From the NCBI GenBank assembly GCA_938049325.1, contig CALICC010000059.1, forward strand, positions 1-36,074: 36,074 nt of DNA, given 5' to 3'. Every line of letters starts with the position of its first letter. Positions within the stretch are counted from its first letter, which is position 1. Source of the DNA: an uncultured Ilumatobacter sp. (GTDB lineage: Bacteria > Actinomycetota > Acidimicrobiia > Acidimicrobiales > Ilumatobacteraceae). Below, in pieces: positions 22,065-29,829 of this stretch. The notes below the pieces were generated by a model. The model was not told the origin of the DNA. It saw nothing but the letters and a program-made list of their open reading frames with translations, and did not search any database. Made by a program: the position numbers and the translations under genes.

Positions 22065-22356
22065 GGTGTCGCTCCTCTCGCTCAGCTGTTTGATGCGCGC
22101 GACCTCATGGTCGGCGTTCGATTACCAGGCAAACAGGTCGCGACCACTCCGGTCAAGGAGGTTTCGCGATTTCTCGACATTCTTTTCTCGCAGCGCCGTC
22201 TCGACGACCGAATTCGATCCTCAGTCACGCTCGTCTGGGCGGGTCGGAGCCTTCCGGTTCATCGGCCAGCGGTGCCAAGTCGCGGCGACGCTCGGCACCC
22301 GCAGCGGAGAAGAGGTCGGATGACATCGGTCGAATGATGTCACCCCGGGCCTCCGG
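22065..22356 (-). promoter_or_regulatory. Non-coding gap between the two WhiB7-like genes, probable promoter of the leader
   Basis: No convincing coding sequence is seen here; the overlapping track ORFs have no family features. On the minus strand TTGACC (22151-22156) is a possible -35 box, preceded by a more A/T-rich stretch (22161-22190, GAGAAAAGAATG...GAAATCGCG). In mycobacterial whiB7 an A/T-rich stretch next to the -35 box is contacted by the WhiB7 AT-hook. No good -10 hexamer is seen at 17 bp spacing (TTTGCC there), so the promoter call is weak. Confidence 0.3.
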
Positions 22357-22836
22357 TCAGGCCACCAGGTGTGCGGGGATCGGCACCTCTTCGACTTCGA
22401 CCACGGGGCGCGGGTTCTTCGGCGGGCGGCCACGCTTCGGCCGAACGTCGACGGGGACGCCGTCGATGACGAGCTTGCCGCCCCACACGCCGTACGGCTC
22501 GAGGCGCTCGATGGCACCTTCGAGGCAGGAGGCCCGCAGCCCACACGGTCGGCAGATTGCGCGGGCTCGAGCGATGTCGTGGTCGTCCTCGGAGAAGAAC
22601 AACGACGACAGCGTTCCATGTCCGTCGGCGCAGCGTGCGTAGCTCGTGCCCGTGTCCTGCTCAGCGTCTTCATCGATGCCATCGGCAGCCTCACGAAGGA
22701 TCGGTGCAACAGATTCGAGCGAGACCCTCCGGGTGTAGGTGACGCTGTGCGAGCCGGTGTGGGTCGCTGTGTCGGCGACGGCATCGTCGCGATGCGCAAG
22801 CAGATCGAGGGCGGGGATGCTGGAAGGGAAGAGCAT
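22357..22836 (-). CDS. WhiB7-like Fe-S transcriptional regulator, paralogue 2
   Basis: This 159-aa WhiB-family protein has cluster cysteines C69, C95, C98 and C104 (CRPCGLRASC), the EPYGVWGGKLVIDG turn and an intact AT-hook RPKRGRPPKNPRP. The body from ARCADG to KNPRP aligns closely with paralogue 1, so the pair arose by duplication. WhiB7-type proteins act with the primary sigma factor at A/T-flanked -35 regions. The ATG at 22836 has AAAGAAG about 6 nt upstream. It follows the gene for a small secreted protein on the same strand, with a 13-bp hairpin in between, and lies upstream of the leader of paralogue 1. Whether both regulate each other is unknown. Confidence 0.87.
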   Translation of the reverse strand: MLFPSSIPALDLLAHRDDAVADTATHTGSHSVTYTRRVSLESVAPILREAADGIDEDAEQDTGTSYARCADGHGTLSSLFFSEDDHDIARARAICRPCGLRASCLEGAIERLEPYGVWGGKLVIDGVPVDVRPKRGRPPKNPRPVVEVEEVPIPAHLVA

Positions 22837-22928
22837 GGCGGGCTTCTTTCGGTTCGTGTTCGGAGTTCAGGTGTTCGAGGTGCAGTCGGCGCCAATGGCG
22901 CCGGAGGTGTTGACGGGTGCGTCCTTCG

Positions 22929-22958
22929 GGGTGCCGGACCTCGGCAGGTCCGGCACCC
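22929..22958 (-). terminator. 13-bp hairpin after the small secreted protein gene
   Basis: GGGTGCCGGACCT and AGGTCCGGCACCC form a perfect 13-bp stem with a 4-nt loop, starting 3 nt after the stop of the upstream minus-strand gene. No T-run follows. It may terminate, protect an mRNA 3' end, or regulate entry into the WhiB7-like gene that starts 92 nt later. Confidence 0.6.
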
Positions 22959-22961
22959 AGA

Positions 22962-23303
22962 TCAAGCGAACGAGCGGTCGTCGTCGCGTCGAGGTCGAGT
23001 CATGACGGCGCTGATCGATCCGAGACCGAGCGCTACCAGCCCGCCGCCGAGCAACAATCGGGTCGAGTCCGGGGCCATTCGTGACAGCGAGCCCGTCTGC
23101 TGGGACTGGACCGATGCGACCGCGACCGGAACGTCGACGCGGTCGTCGGGCGTTGATGCAGCGGCGGGTCCGCTCGGCGCGAGCAGTGCGACGAATCCGA
23201 CGACGGCGACGCCGAGTCCTCCACGACGCCAGTCGCGGCCGCGGGTGGGTGGCTTGGTGGTTCCGGATTGTCGGCGTGTCGGTGTCGTGTGGCAGTTGTT
23301 CAT
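22962..23303 (-). CDS. Small exported membrane protein, 113 aa
   Basis: The ATG at 23303 has GAGGG 7-8 nt upstream; the track start at 23372 is less likely. The basic N-terminus (RGRDWRRGG) precedes a hydrophobic signal segment (LGVAVVGFVALLAPSGPAAAS). A short Val/Asp/Gln-rich region follows, then a second hydrophobic segment (LLLGGGLVALGLGSISAVM) and a basic, Asp-rich tail (RPRRDDDRSFA). The end resembles the anchor of wall-sorted proteins, but no LPxTG motif is present. The function is unknown. It lies upstream of a WhiB7-like gene on the same strand and is divergent from a glycosyltransferase gene. Confidence 0.65.
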   Translation of the reverse strand: MNNCHTTPTRRQSGTTKPPTRGRDWRRGGLGVAVVGFVALLAPSGPAAASTPDDRVDVPVAVASVQSQQTGSLSRMAPDSTRLLLGGGLVALGLGSISAVMTRPRRDDDRSFA

Positions 23304-23373
23304 CGGAGGTCCCTCTTCGTGTGGTGTTGCTTCGTCACCGTTCAAGAGTCCGCACCTCGCCGCGACTTGCACT

Positions 23374-23386
23374 TTTCTTGAAGAAA
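23374..23386. promoter_or_regulatory. Palindrome TTTCTTGAAGAAA between divergent genes
   Basis: Six-base arms flank a central G in an A/T-rich island of the 95-bp gap between the small exported protein gene and the glycosyltransferase gene. It is a candidate operator or shared promoter element. No regulator is assigned. Confidence 0.35.
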
Positions 23387-23398
23387 TTCTGAAAGATC

Positions 23399-24571
23399 GT
23401 GCGTCGTGCCAGAGTGGGGTCCGTGCCGGGTCCGATCAGCATCCTTGGTTTGGAGATCGTCGGGATCGAACACACGTCTGTTGAGATTGCCGTCTACATG
23501 GTCGGTTGGATGATCGGATGGCTGTTGCTCTGGCGGCCCCGGCACCTCGCCGCCGCCTCGCCGCCCCCGCCAGGACGTTCATCGCACGATCTGACGGGAA
23601 CTTCCTCGCGACCGCCGATCGCGGTCGTCATACCTGCGCGTGACGAGGCATCTGCGCTGCCGAACCTGCTGCGTCCGCTCGTCGCTCAGCAACGCGCTGG
23701 CGACGAGATCGTGGTCGTCGACGATCACTCCGGCGACGGCACGGCACGCATCGCCGAACTCTTCGACGCCACCGTCATCACGCCGCCGGAGCCGCCGGAA
23801 GGCTGGCTCGGCAAACCGAACGCGTGCTGGCACGGCGCACTCGCGACGAGCGCCCCGCTGCTGGTTTTCCTCGACGCCGACGTCCGCCCGGGGCCGACGC
23901 TGCTCGACGATCTCGCAGGCGCCATCGACGATCACCCCGGCGAACTCGTCTCGATGCAGCCGTGGCACGAGATGGAGACCCTCGGCGAGCAACCGAGCAT
24001 CTTGTGCAACGTGACGGCACTCATGGGTTGCGGAGCGTTCACCGCGTTCGGACAACGGGCAACCGCCACCGTCGCATTCGGACCGGTGATCGCACTCGAG
24101 CGGGCAACCTACGACGCGGTCGGCGGGCACGGCGACCCTGGGGTGCGCGGGATGCACACCGAAGACATCGGCCTCGCTCGCGCAGTCGGAAGCGTCCGCC
24201 TGTTCGTGGGGTCGCAGGCGTCGACCACTTTTCGGATGTACCCCGATGGGTTCGGCGCGCTCGTTCGCGGATGGACCAGGAGTCTGGCCACCGGCGCACG
24301 GTTCACCAGTTGGTGGCTCGCACTCCTCACGCTGCTCTGGGTGTGGTCGTTGGCAGGCGGATGGATCGCAGCACCTGCCGTCTATCCCCTGACCGCGATC
24401 CAAGTGTGGGTGCTCGGTCGACGCGCCGGAACGATCCATCCGATCGCGGCGCTGTGCTTTCCGGTCTTGGTCGTCGTGTTCGTCGCGATCTTCGTCCGAA
24501 GCACCTTTGCGGTGGTGTTTCGTCGTGACGTGACGTGGAAGCGCCGACACGTCGCTGCGAACCAGAACTGA
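23399..24571 (+). CDS. Membrane-bound family 2 glycosyltransferase
   Basis: This 390-aa protein (GTG start; later in-frame GTGs at 23414 and 23423 are possible) has an N-terminal membrane helix (VEIAVYMVGWMIGWLLLW), a GT-A catalytic domain (~72-290) and two to three C-terminal helices. Motifs are AVVIPARDEASALPNLL (nucleotide-sugar binding), VVVDDHSGDGT, GWLGKPNACWHGA, VFLDADVRPG (DxD) and HTEDIGLARAV. This layout resembles CrtQ-like transferases acting on carotenoid or lipid acceptors; the acceptor here is unknown, and no carotenoid genes lie nearby. A CopC-like gene follows closely on the same strand. Confidence 0.85.
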   Translation: MRRARVGSVPGPISILGLEIVGIEHTSVEIAVYMVGWMIGWLLLWRPRHLAAASPPPPGRSSHDLTGTSSRPPIAVVIPARDEASALPNLLRPLVAQQRAGDEIVVVDDHSGDGTARIAELFDATVITPPEPPEGWLGKPNACWHGALATSAPLLVFLDADVRPGPTLLDDLAGAIDDHPGELVSMQPWHEMETLGEQPSILCNVTALMGCGAFTAFGQRATATVAFGPVIALERATYDAVGGHGDPGVRGMHTEDIGLARAVGSVRLFVGSQASTTFRMYPDGFGALVRGWTRSLATGARFTSWWLALLTLLWVWSLAGGWIAAPAVYPLTAIQVWVLGRRAGTIHPIAALCFPVLVVVFVAIFVRSTFAVVFRRDVTWKRRHVAANQN

Positions 24572-24583
24572 TTGAATGAAACG

Positions 24584-25528
24584 ATGCGAACAGAGGGATC
24601 CCGCGCACCGGGCCGCCGCAGACGGCCTGTTCGCGCCACACGGCTGATCGTGGCGGCCCTCGTGGCGACCGTGGCGACCGTCGCGACCATGCTCGGCGGC
24701 ACGGCGACGCCAGTCAGCGCTCACGACGACATCGAGGGCTCGACGCCGGCGTCTCGTTCGACGATCGACGAGCCCATCTCGATGGTCGAGATCGACTTCG
24801 GCGAGGTGATCGACGCCGACAACACGAGCTTGTTCGTCGAGTACGGACTGCCCGACAACGAAACCGAGACGATCGAGAGCACCACGACGGTCACCGGGCC
24901 CACCACGGCAATCGCCGAGTTCGACGAGATCACACGCAAAGGCACCTACTTCGTGCGGTATCTCGCACCGGTGCCCGCCGACGGCCACGTGATCGCAGGA
25001 TCGATCTCGTTCAGCTGGGGTGCCCCCACGGCCATCGTCGACACGAACCCCGACATCCGTTTGTCCACACCGGGCTCGCGCGACGTCATCGACGACCCGA
25101 TCACATCTGCCGACATCGAGTTCGAAATCGAGATCACCGACCTGCAGATGGAACTCATCTACGACCAGGGTGACGGCGAAACCTTCGACACGCTGGGCGG
25201 CGAGGTCGAACAGACGGGGCCGACGACGGCGACGTTCCGCTGGGACGAGCTGCCGCAAGAGGGCACCTACTTCATGAGCTACACGGCGTCTGCCGTTGCT
25301 GACGGCGACGAGGTCGCCGGTGCCATTCCGTTCATCTGGGGCAGCGCGAGCGGCACGAGCAGCGGCGGCTTCCCGTGGGTGTTGTTCATTCCCGTCTCGT
25401 TGGTGGCACTCGCGATCGGCGCCTTCTTCAGCCGTCGCCGGATGCTCGTCGACGCCAACGACGACGAGGCGGGCGACGACGCCGTCGACGACTCGGTCGG
25501 CGAAGACCCCGAACTCAGTTCGGTCTAG
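24584..25528 (+). CDS. Secreted protein with two CopC-like domains and C-terminal membrane anchor
   Basis: This 314-aa protein has a signal peptide (...VATMLGGTATPVSAHDD) whose mature N-terminus is AHDD, so a copper-binding N-terminal His as in CopC is possible. The first CopC-like beta-sandwich (~45-145; STPASRSTIDEPISMVEIDFGE, GTYFVRYLAPVPADGHVIAGSISFSWG) is followed by a second copy (~150-260; STPGSRDVIDDPI, GTYFMSYTASAVADGDEVAGAIPFIWG). The second lacks the N-terminal His. A membrane helix (FPWVLFIPVSLVALAIGAFF), a basic stop-transfer (SRRR) and an acidic tail follow. It may handle copper outside the membrane. The ATG at 24584 is preferred over the TTG at 24572. Confidence 0.8.
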   Translation: MRTEGSRAPGRRRRPVRATRLIVAALVATVATVATMLGGTATPVSAHDDIEGSTPASRSTIDEPISMVEIDFGEVIDADNTSLFVEYGLPDNETETIESTTTVTGPTTAIAEFDEITRKGTYFVRYLAPVPADGHVIAGSISFSWGAPTAIVDTNPDIRLSTPGSRDVIDDPITSADIEFEIEITDLQMELIYDQGDGETFDTLGGEVEQTGPTTATFRWDELPQEGTYFMSYTASAVADGDEVAGAIPFIWGSASGTSSGGFPWVLFIPVSLVALAIGAFFSRRRMLVDANDDEAGDDAVDDSVGEDPELSSV

Positions 25529-25547
25529 CGCCCCCTCAGGCGCGCGG

Positions 25548-26522
25548 TCAGAGGTCGATGAGGATCTTGCCGATGGACGCGTTCGACTCCATGTGCCGGT
25601 GCGCATCGGCGATGTCGTCGAACGCGAACCGTGAATCGATCACGGGCCGCATCGCACCGTGCTCGAACAGCGGCAGCATCTCGGCGATGAATCGTTGGCA
25701 CAGGTCGAGCTTGCGTTCGATGGGGCGGCTGCGCAACGTGGTGCCGATCCAGGTGATGCGCTTCATCAGGAGCAAGCCCATCGTGATCGGCGCCTTGCCG
25801 CCGCCCATGAGCCCGACCTGAACAATCGTGCCGTCAACAGCGACCGCGTGCAGGTTGCGATCGGATTCTTCGCCGCCGACCACGTCGAGGACGGTGTCGA
25901 CACCCGCAGGAATCTCCGCCTTCAGCGCCGCGAGCCAATCGGACGGGCTGCGCTCGATCACGAGGTCGGCGCCGAGCTCACGGCACGCATCCATCTTGCC
26001 CGCTGAGCAGGTGACCGCGATCCGGGCGCCGATCGCCTTGGCGATCTGGATCGCTGCGGTTCCCACGCCAGAAGCACCCGCGTGCACGAGAGCCCACCGA
26101 CCGCTGGTGAGACCACCCTGCACCACGAGCGCGTCCCACGCGGTGAGGAACACTTCGGCAATCGCTGCGGCATCGGCCAGTTCGATGTTGTTCGGGATGG
26201 GCAGCGCCTGACGTGCGTGCGTGACCACCTTCTCGGCGTAGCAGCCGCCGGTTTCGATCCCCATCACCCGATCGCCGACCGCCCACTCGGTGACCCCTTC
26301 GCCGAGTGCCGACACAACGCCCGCGTACTCCAGGCCCGGGATCTCGATCGCGAGTCCGCGCGGGTCCGGGTAGGCGCCTTGACGTTGCAGCGTGTCGGCT
26401 CTGTTGAGCGCCGTGTGTGCCACGTCGACCAGGATCTGGTCGGGTCCGGGAACCGGGTCGTCGACCTCTTGGATCGTCAGAACTTCGGGTCCACCATGAT
26501 CATTGAGAACGACAGCGCGCAT
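25548..26522 (-). CDS. Zinc-independent quinone oxidoreductase (PIG3-like MDR family)
   Basis: This 324-aa NAD(P)H-dependent medium-chain reductase probably reduces quinones or reactive enals. The N-terminal MRAVVLNDHGGPEVLTIQEV and IPGLEYAGVVSALGEGVTEWAVGDRVMG are typical. HAGASGVGTAAIQIAKAIGARIAVTCS is the NADPH-binding Rossmann segment, with AGASGVG as in the PIG3/quinone oxidoreductase group. Catalytic-zinc cysteines are absent. The start at 26522 fits homologues, and TACGTT lies 7 nt upstream (leaderless); the track start at 26564 is not needed. The stop is convergent with the CopC-like gene, 19 nt apart. Confidence 0.9.
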   Translation of the reverse strand: MRAVVLNDHGGPEVLTIQEVDDPVPGPDQILVDVAHTALNRADTLQRQGAYPDPRGLAIEIPGLEYAGVVSALGEGVTEWAVGDRVMGIETGGCYAEKVVTHARQALPIPNNIELADAAAIAEVFLTAWDALVVQGGLTSGRWALVHAGASGVGTAAIQIAKAIGARIAVTCSAGKMDACRELGADLVIERSPSDWLAALKAEIPAGVDTVLDVVGGEESDRNLHAVAVDGTIVQVGLMGGGKAPITMGLLLMKRITWIGTTLRSRPIERKLDLCQRFIAEMLPLFEHGAMRPVIDSRFAFDDIADAHRHMESNASIGKILIDL

Positions 26523-26529
26523 GTCCGGC

Positions 26530-26535
26530 AACGTA
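26530..26535 (-). promoter_or_regulatory. -10 box (TACGTT) of the quinone oxidoreductase gene
   Basis: A TANNNT hexamer ends 7 nt before the ATG at 26522. Confidence 0.45.
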
Positions 26536-26569
26536 GCGCGAGCGGCCGACCGGGCGGGAGTCAACTCGT

Positions 26570-26619
26570 GTTGCTGACGCCCGAACCCGGAACCTCATAC
26601 GGGTCCGGGCGTCAGCAAC
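26570..26619. terminator. Long hairpin between orn and the quinone oxidoreductase gene
   Basis: GTTGCTGACGCCCG pairs perfectly with CGGGCGTCAGCAAC (14 bp). After one mismatch five more pairs form, around a 10-nt loop. It lies downstream of the orn stop on the minus strand. There is no T-run, so it may be a Rho-independent terminator of the GC type or a stability element. Confidence 0.6.
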
Positions 26620-26672
26620 CGCGAACGTAGCCACGGCCGTGCGCGCGATGTCGCGAATTTCTATCGGTGAGG

Positions 26673-27248
26673 TCAGACGTCGGTGACGGCGGATGTCGCG
26701 TCAGCGTCGGCCGGCGCGTCAGCGAACACATGCTCGCGGTAGTAGACCAGCTCGCGGACCGACTCGCGGATGTCGTCGAGCGCACGGTGACTGCCTTCGC
26801 CGCGCGGGCGGCTGGCGTCAACACCCGGGTACCAGCGCTTGACGAGTTCCTTGACGCTCGACACGTCGATCGATCGGTAGTGGAGGTACTCCTCGATCTC
26901 GGGCAGGTAGGCGGCGAGGAAACGGCGGTCGGTGCCGATCGAGTTTCCGCACAAGGGCACGGTGCGCGCCTCGGGAACATGTTCTTGGATGAACGCGAGA
27001 GTCTGTTGACCTGCTTCTTCGAGCGTCATCGTGGATGACTTGATCTGATCGAGCAGACCCGACTTCGTGTGCATGTTGATCACGAACGGATCCATTGCCT
27101 CCAACACATCGTCGGGCGCATGGACCACCAGATCGGGGCCCTCGGCGACGATGTTGAGCTCGTCGTCGGTGATCAGGGTCGCAATCTCGACGATCACCTC
27201 GGTCGTGTGATCGAGGCCCGTCATTTCCAAATCCATCCACACCAGCAT
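26673..27248 (-). CDS. orn: Oligoribonuclease
   Basis: This 191-aa 3'-5' exonuclease of the DEDDh family degrades 2-5-nt RNAs to mononucleotides and, in actinobacteria, also processes pGpG and pAp-type products. All catalytic residues are seen: MDLEMTGLD (Asp, Glu), CGNSIGTDRRFL (Asp) and SHRALDDIRESV (His, Asp). YLHYRSIDVSSVKEL is a typical linker. The start at 27248 (MLVWMDLEM) is chosen because TACGAT lies 7 nt upstream; the ATG three codons earlier at 27257 is the alternative. The C-terminus has an Ala/Asp extension. It is divergent from the poly-gamma-glutamate-hydrolase-like gene. Confidence 0.95.
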   Translation of the reverse strand: MLVWMDLEMTGLDHTTEVIVEIATLITDDELNIVAEGPDLVVHAPDDVLEAMDPFVINMHTKSGLLDQIKSSTMTLEEAGQQTLAFIQEHVPEARTVPLCGNSIGTDRRFLAAYLPEIEEYLHYRSIDVSSVKELVKRWYPGVDASRPRGEGSHRALDDIRESVRELVYYREHVFADAPADADATSAVTDV

Positions 27249-27255
27249 CAGGGTC

Positions 27256-27261
27256 ATCGTA
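27256..27261 (-). promoter_or_regulatory. -10 box (TACGAT) of orn
   Basis: A TANNNT hexamer ends 7 nt before the ATG at 27248 and overlaps the alternative ATG at 27257. If it is the true -10 box, translation cannot start at 27257. Confidence 0.45.
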
Positions 27262-27321
27262 GGCCCGACGCGAGCTCGATGGGGGCTCTGAGCAGGACAG
27301 AAGCGGCTCGCACCAGGCATC

Positions 27322-27930
27322 ATGTCTGGAATGACCGAGTTCGCAGCGATTCTCGACACACCAGGGGTCGAGGAGATCTGCGAGCTGCGCGGGCCGATCG
27401 GGTTCATGGCGTACCACGGGGGCAACCTCGAGTGGATGACCGATGTGATCGCCTCGCGAGCCGCCGAGCGGGCGCACGCGTCGCTCTACGCCGTCATCCA
27501 ACCAACGGGAATGCGTGAGCACCTGGCCTCCACTCGCGTCAGTCCGGCGGAGTCCCCGGAGTTGGCTCGCTTCCTCCAACACGTCGAGATCGTGATCACG
27601 ATCCACGGCTTCGGGCGGCGCGGCATGTTCAGCTCGTTGTTGCTCGGCGGCCAGAACCGCGTCTTCGCCGAGCACGTCGGCCAGGTGCTTCGACGACACC
27701 TCCCCGCCTACGACGTGCTCACCGACCTCGACACGATCCCCACGAAGCTCCGCGGTCAACACGACAAGAACCCGGTGAACCTACCCAGCCAGCAAGGGGT
27801 GCAGATCGAGCTCCCGCCGCGCGTGCGCGGATCCAGCCCCATGTGGTGGGACTGGGAGGGGCCAGACCTCACGCCCCACACCGAAGCGCTGATCGACGCC
27901 CTCGTCGAAGCCGTTACTTCGTGGCAGTAA
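27322..27930 (+). CDS. Poly-gamma-glutamate-hydrolase-family protein
   Basis: This 202-aa protein shows the zinc-hydrolase pattern of the phage-derived poly-gamma-glutamate hydrolase family: MAYHGGNLEWMTDVIA (HGGxxE metal site) near residue 30, EIVITIHGFGR around 95, LLLGGQNR and GVQIELPPRVRG near the C-terminus. In phages these enzymes degrade gamma-glutamyl capsule; chromosomal copies may cleave gamma-linked peptides. No signal peptide is seen, so a cytosolic role is likely. The ATG at 27322 has only a short AGG upstream; an ATG three codons later is possible. The gene is divergent from orn and convergent with the histidine kinase gene. Confidence 0.8.
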   Translation: MSGMTEFAAILDTPGVEEICELRGPIGFMAYHGGNLEWMTDVIASRAAERAHASLYAVIQPTGMREHLASTRVSPAESPELARFLQHVEIVITIHGFGRRGMFSSLLLGGQNRVFAEHVGQVLRRHLPAYDVLTDLDTIPTKLRGQHDKNPVNLPSQQGVQIELPPRVRGSSPMWWDWEGPDLTPHTEALIDALVEAVTSWQ

Positions 27931-27967
27931 ACCGATCAACCGCCGCGATGTCGACACGCTGCCCGAG

Positions 27968-28999
27968 TCACATCGGGAGACGAATCTCGACGATGCCGCC
28001 GGGTCCGGCGAGCAGGCCGACCGTGCCGCTGTGAGCGGTGACGATGCCTTTGGCGATCGACAGGCCGAGCCCGGCCGTTCCCGTTCGCGTGTCGCGCGCT
28101 TCATCCGCCCGCGTGAACGGCTCGAAGGCTCGGTCGCGGAATTCAGCGGGGAAACCGGACCCTTCGTCGATGACGCGCAGCACAGCCTCACCACCGACCG
28201 CCTCCACCTGCACCAGGACGACCGAGTCGTTGGGTGCGTGCCGGATCGCATTGTCGAGCAGGTTGCGCACGACGCGCGCCAGTTGCGAGCCGTCGGCGTT
28301 GATCGACACTCGGGACTCGGTTTCGAGAAGCAGCTTGACCCGGCGCTGCTCCGCGAGCGGCCGCACGGTTTCCATCGACTCGTCAGCCAGCTCGGTGAGG
28401 TCGAGCATGGTCCGACTGAGTTCGAGCGTGCCGCTGACGAGCCGCGTGTGGAGCTGCAGGTCGTCGACGAGTGACGAGAGCGCCTTCACCTGTCGTTCCA
28501 TGCCGACGAGGTACTTGTCTGGGTCTGGGGCGACGCCGTCGCGGATGGCCTCGACCGCGGCACGCAGCGCCGCGAGTGGGGTGCGTAGATCGTGGGAGAT
28601 CGACGACAGCATGAGCGATCGTTCCTGCTCGACCGTGTCGAGACGATCGACCATCACGTCGAACATCTCGGCTGCCTCACCCAGTTCGTCATTGCGCTGC
28701 ACGCCGGTGCGCGCCGAGAGGTCACCATCGGCCACCTTCATCGCGGCGGAGCAGATGCGCTTGGCATCGCGGGCGACAGGTCGAGCCAACAGCACCGCCA
28801 CCATGGCCGCAGCGAGGACGGCCGGAACCAGCGCCCACATCACGATCCGCAGGTCGTGATCGTTGATGAACATCGTCTGGGCGGCGATCGCGATCATCAT
28901 GATCGCGACACCGAGAACGGCCAGGGTGGCGCCGAGGAACCGGCGTCCCAGCCGGTTCATCCCGTGCGCCTTGTGCTCGAGCGGGGACAGGTCGGTCAT
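27968..28999 (-). CDS. Two-component sensor histidine kinase
   Basis: This 343-aa membrane kinase has two helices near the N-terminus (LGATLAVLGVAIMMIAIA and IVMWALVPAVLAAAMVAVLLA) separated by only about 12 residues, so there is hardly any extracytoplasmic sensor. A HAMP segment follows (RPVARDAKRI...GDLSARTGVQRNDELGEAAEMFD), then HisKA with SSISHDLRTPLAALRAA (phospho-acceptor His), N-box RNLLDNAIRHAP, G1 VIDEGSGFP and G2 GTAGLGLSIAKG. The signal is probably sensed in or at the membrane. The ATG at 28999 is 7 nt after the response-regulator stop, so the two are co-expressed; the longer track start would overlap the regulator gene. Confidence 0.93.
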   Translation of the reverse strand: MTDLSPLEHKAHGMNRLGRRFLGATLAVLGVAIMMIAIAAQTMFINDHDLRIVMWALVPAVLAAAMVAVLLARPVARDAKRICSAAMKVADGDLSARTGVQRNDELGEAAEMFDVMVDRLDTVEQERSLMLSSISHDLRTPLAALRAAVEAIRDGVAPDPDKYLVGMERQVKALSSLVDDLQLHTRLVSGTLELSRTMLDLTELADESMETVRPLAEQRRVKLLLETESRVSINADGSQLARVVRNLLDNAIRHAPNDSVVLVQVEAVGGEAVLRVIDEGSGFPAEFRDRAFEPFTRADEARDTRTGTAGLGLSIAKGIVTAHSGTVGLLAGPGGIVEIRLPM

Positions 29000-29006
29000 C
29001 GGATAC

Positions 29007-29696
29007 TCACGGTTCGAACCGGTAGCCGACACCCCACACCGTGGTGATCCAACGCGGCTTCTCCGGGTCGACCTCGATCTTGTTGCGGATACGACGGACG
29101 TGCACGGTGACGGTTGCTGGGTCTTGCCACTCGGGCGACGACTGCCAGACCTGCTCGAGCAGCTGCGCTCGCGAGAACACTTGACGCGGGGATGCAGCGA
29201 GGAACGCGAGAACGTCGAACTCTTTGGGAGTCAACTCGATGATGTCGTTCCCCATGCGGACCTCGCGTGCGAGGGGATCGATCTCGAGGCCGTCGAACTC
29301 GATGGGTTGCGGGGAGTTCGTTTCGCGACCGTTCGTGCGACGCAACACGCCGTTGACCCGAGCAGCGAGCTCGCGTGGTGAGAACGGCTTGACGACGTAG
29401 TCGTCAGCACCGAGCTCGAGTCCGGACACACGGTCGGACTCCTCGGCTCGGGCGGTCAACATGATCACCGGAATGTTGCTGGTCTGGCGGACGCGGCGCA
29501 AGATGTCGAGACCGTTGACCCCGGGCAGCATCATGTCGAGCACCACGAGGTCAGGTGGCTGCGCCTCGAGGAGTTCGAGTGCGGTTGTGCCGTCGGCAGC
29601 TTCCGCCACGTCGTGGCCGTCACGGCGCAGGTAGCTGACAACGACCTCTCGTACGGTCGGCTCATCGTCGACGACCAAGACTTTTGTTCCCGTCAT
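29007..29696 (-). CDS. OmpR-family response regulator
   Basis: This 229-aa partner of the downstream kinase has a complete receiver domain (~4-120): VLVVDDEP (acidic pair), LVVLDMMLPG (phospho-Asp), IMLTAR and YVVKPFSPREL. Its OmpR-type winged helix (~135-228) has ELTPKEFDVLAFLAASPRQVFSRAQLL, TVTVHVRRIRNKI and GVGYRFEP. Unlike the GlnR-like protein at 6279 all phosphorylation residues are present. The ATG at 29696 has GAGG about 8 nt upstream; the track ORF start at 30149 runs through the antisense of the neighbour's repeat. It is divergent from a lipoprotein gene 133 bp away, a plausible target. Confidence 0.94.
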   Translation of the reverse strand: MTGTKVLVVDDEPTVREVVVSYLRRDGHDVAEAADGTTALELLEAQPPDLVVLDMMLPGVNGLDILRRVRQTSNIPVIMLTARAEESDRVSGLELGADDYVVKPFSPRELAARVNGVLRRTNGRETNSPQPIEFDGLEIDPLAREVRMGNDIIELTPKEFDVLAFLAASPRQVFSRAQLLEQVWQSSPEWQDPATVTVHVRRIRNKIEVDPEKPRWITTVWGVGYRFEP

Positions 29697-29829
29697 GGGA
29701 GCATCCTCACGTGTCTCGTGAACAAGTTCAACCCGAAGCGATTTCTGTTTCTGGTTTGGCTTCATCGGTTTCGACTTCTGTTCGCAAGATGACTGCCCCC
29801 GTTCTGATCTGCACCTCAGGCTCGTCTCC

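Noticed and set aside
22119-22156. Complete sigma-type promoter for the WhiB7-like leader
   Set aside because: TTGACC is present, but the hexamer at 17 bp is TTTGCC and the nearest TAAT lies about 25 bp away. Only a tentative -35 element is reported.
21829-22323. 164-aa plus-strand ORF in the gap between the WhiB7-like genes
   Set aside because: No family features and no ribosome binding site; it overlaps the well-supported minus-strand leader ORF and hairpins.
23579-25606. 675-aa minus-strand ORF
   Set aside because: It is the antisense shadow of the glycosyltransferase and CopC-like genes, which have clear family motifs. The shadow is Arg-rich and has none.
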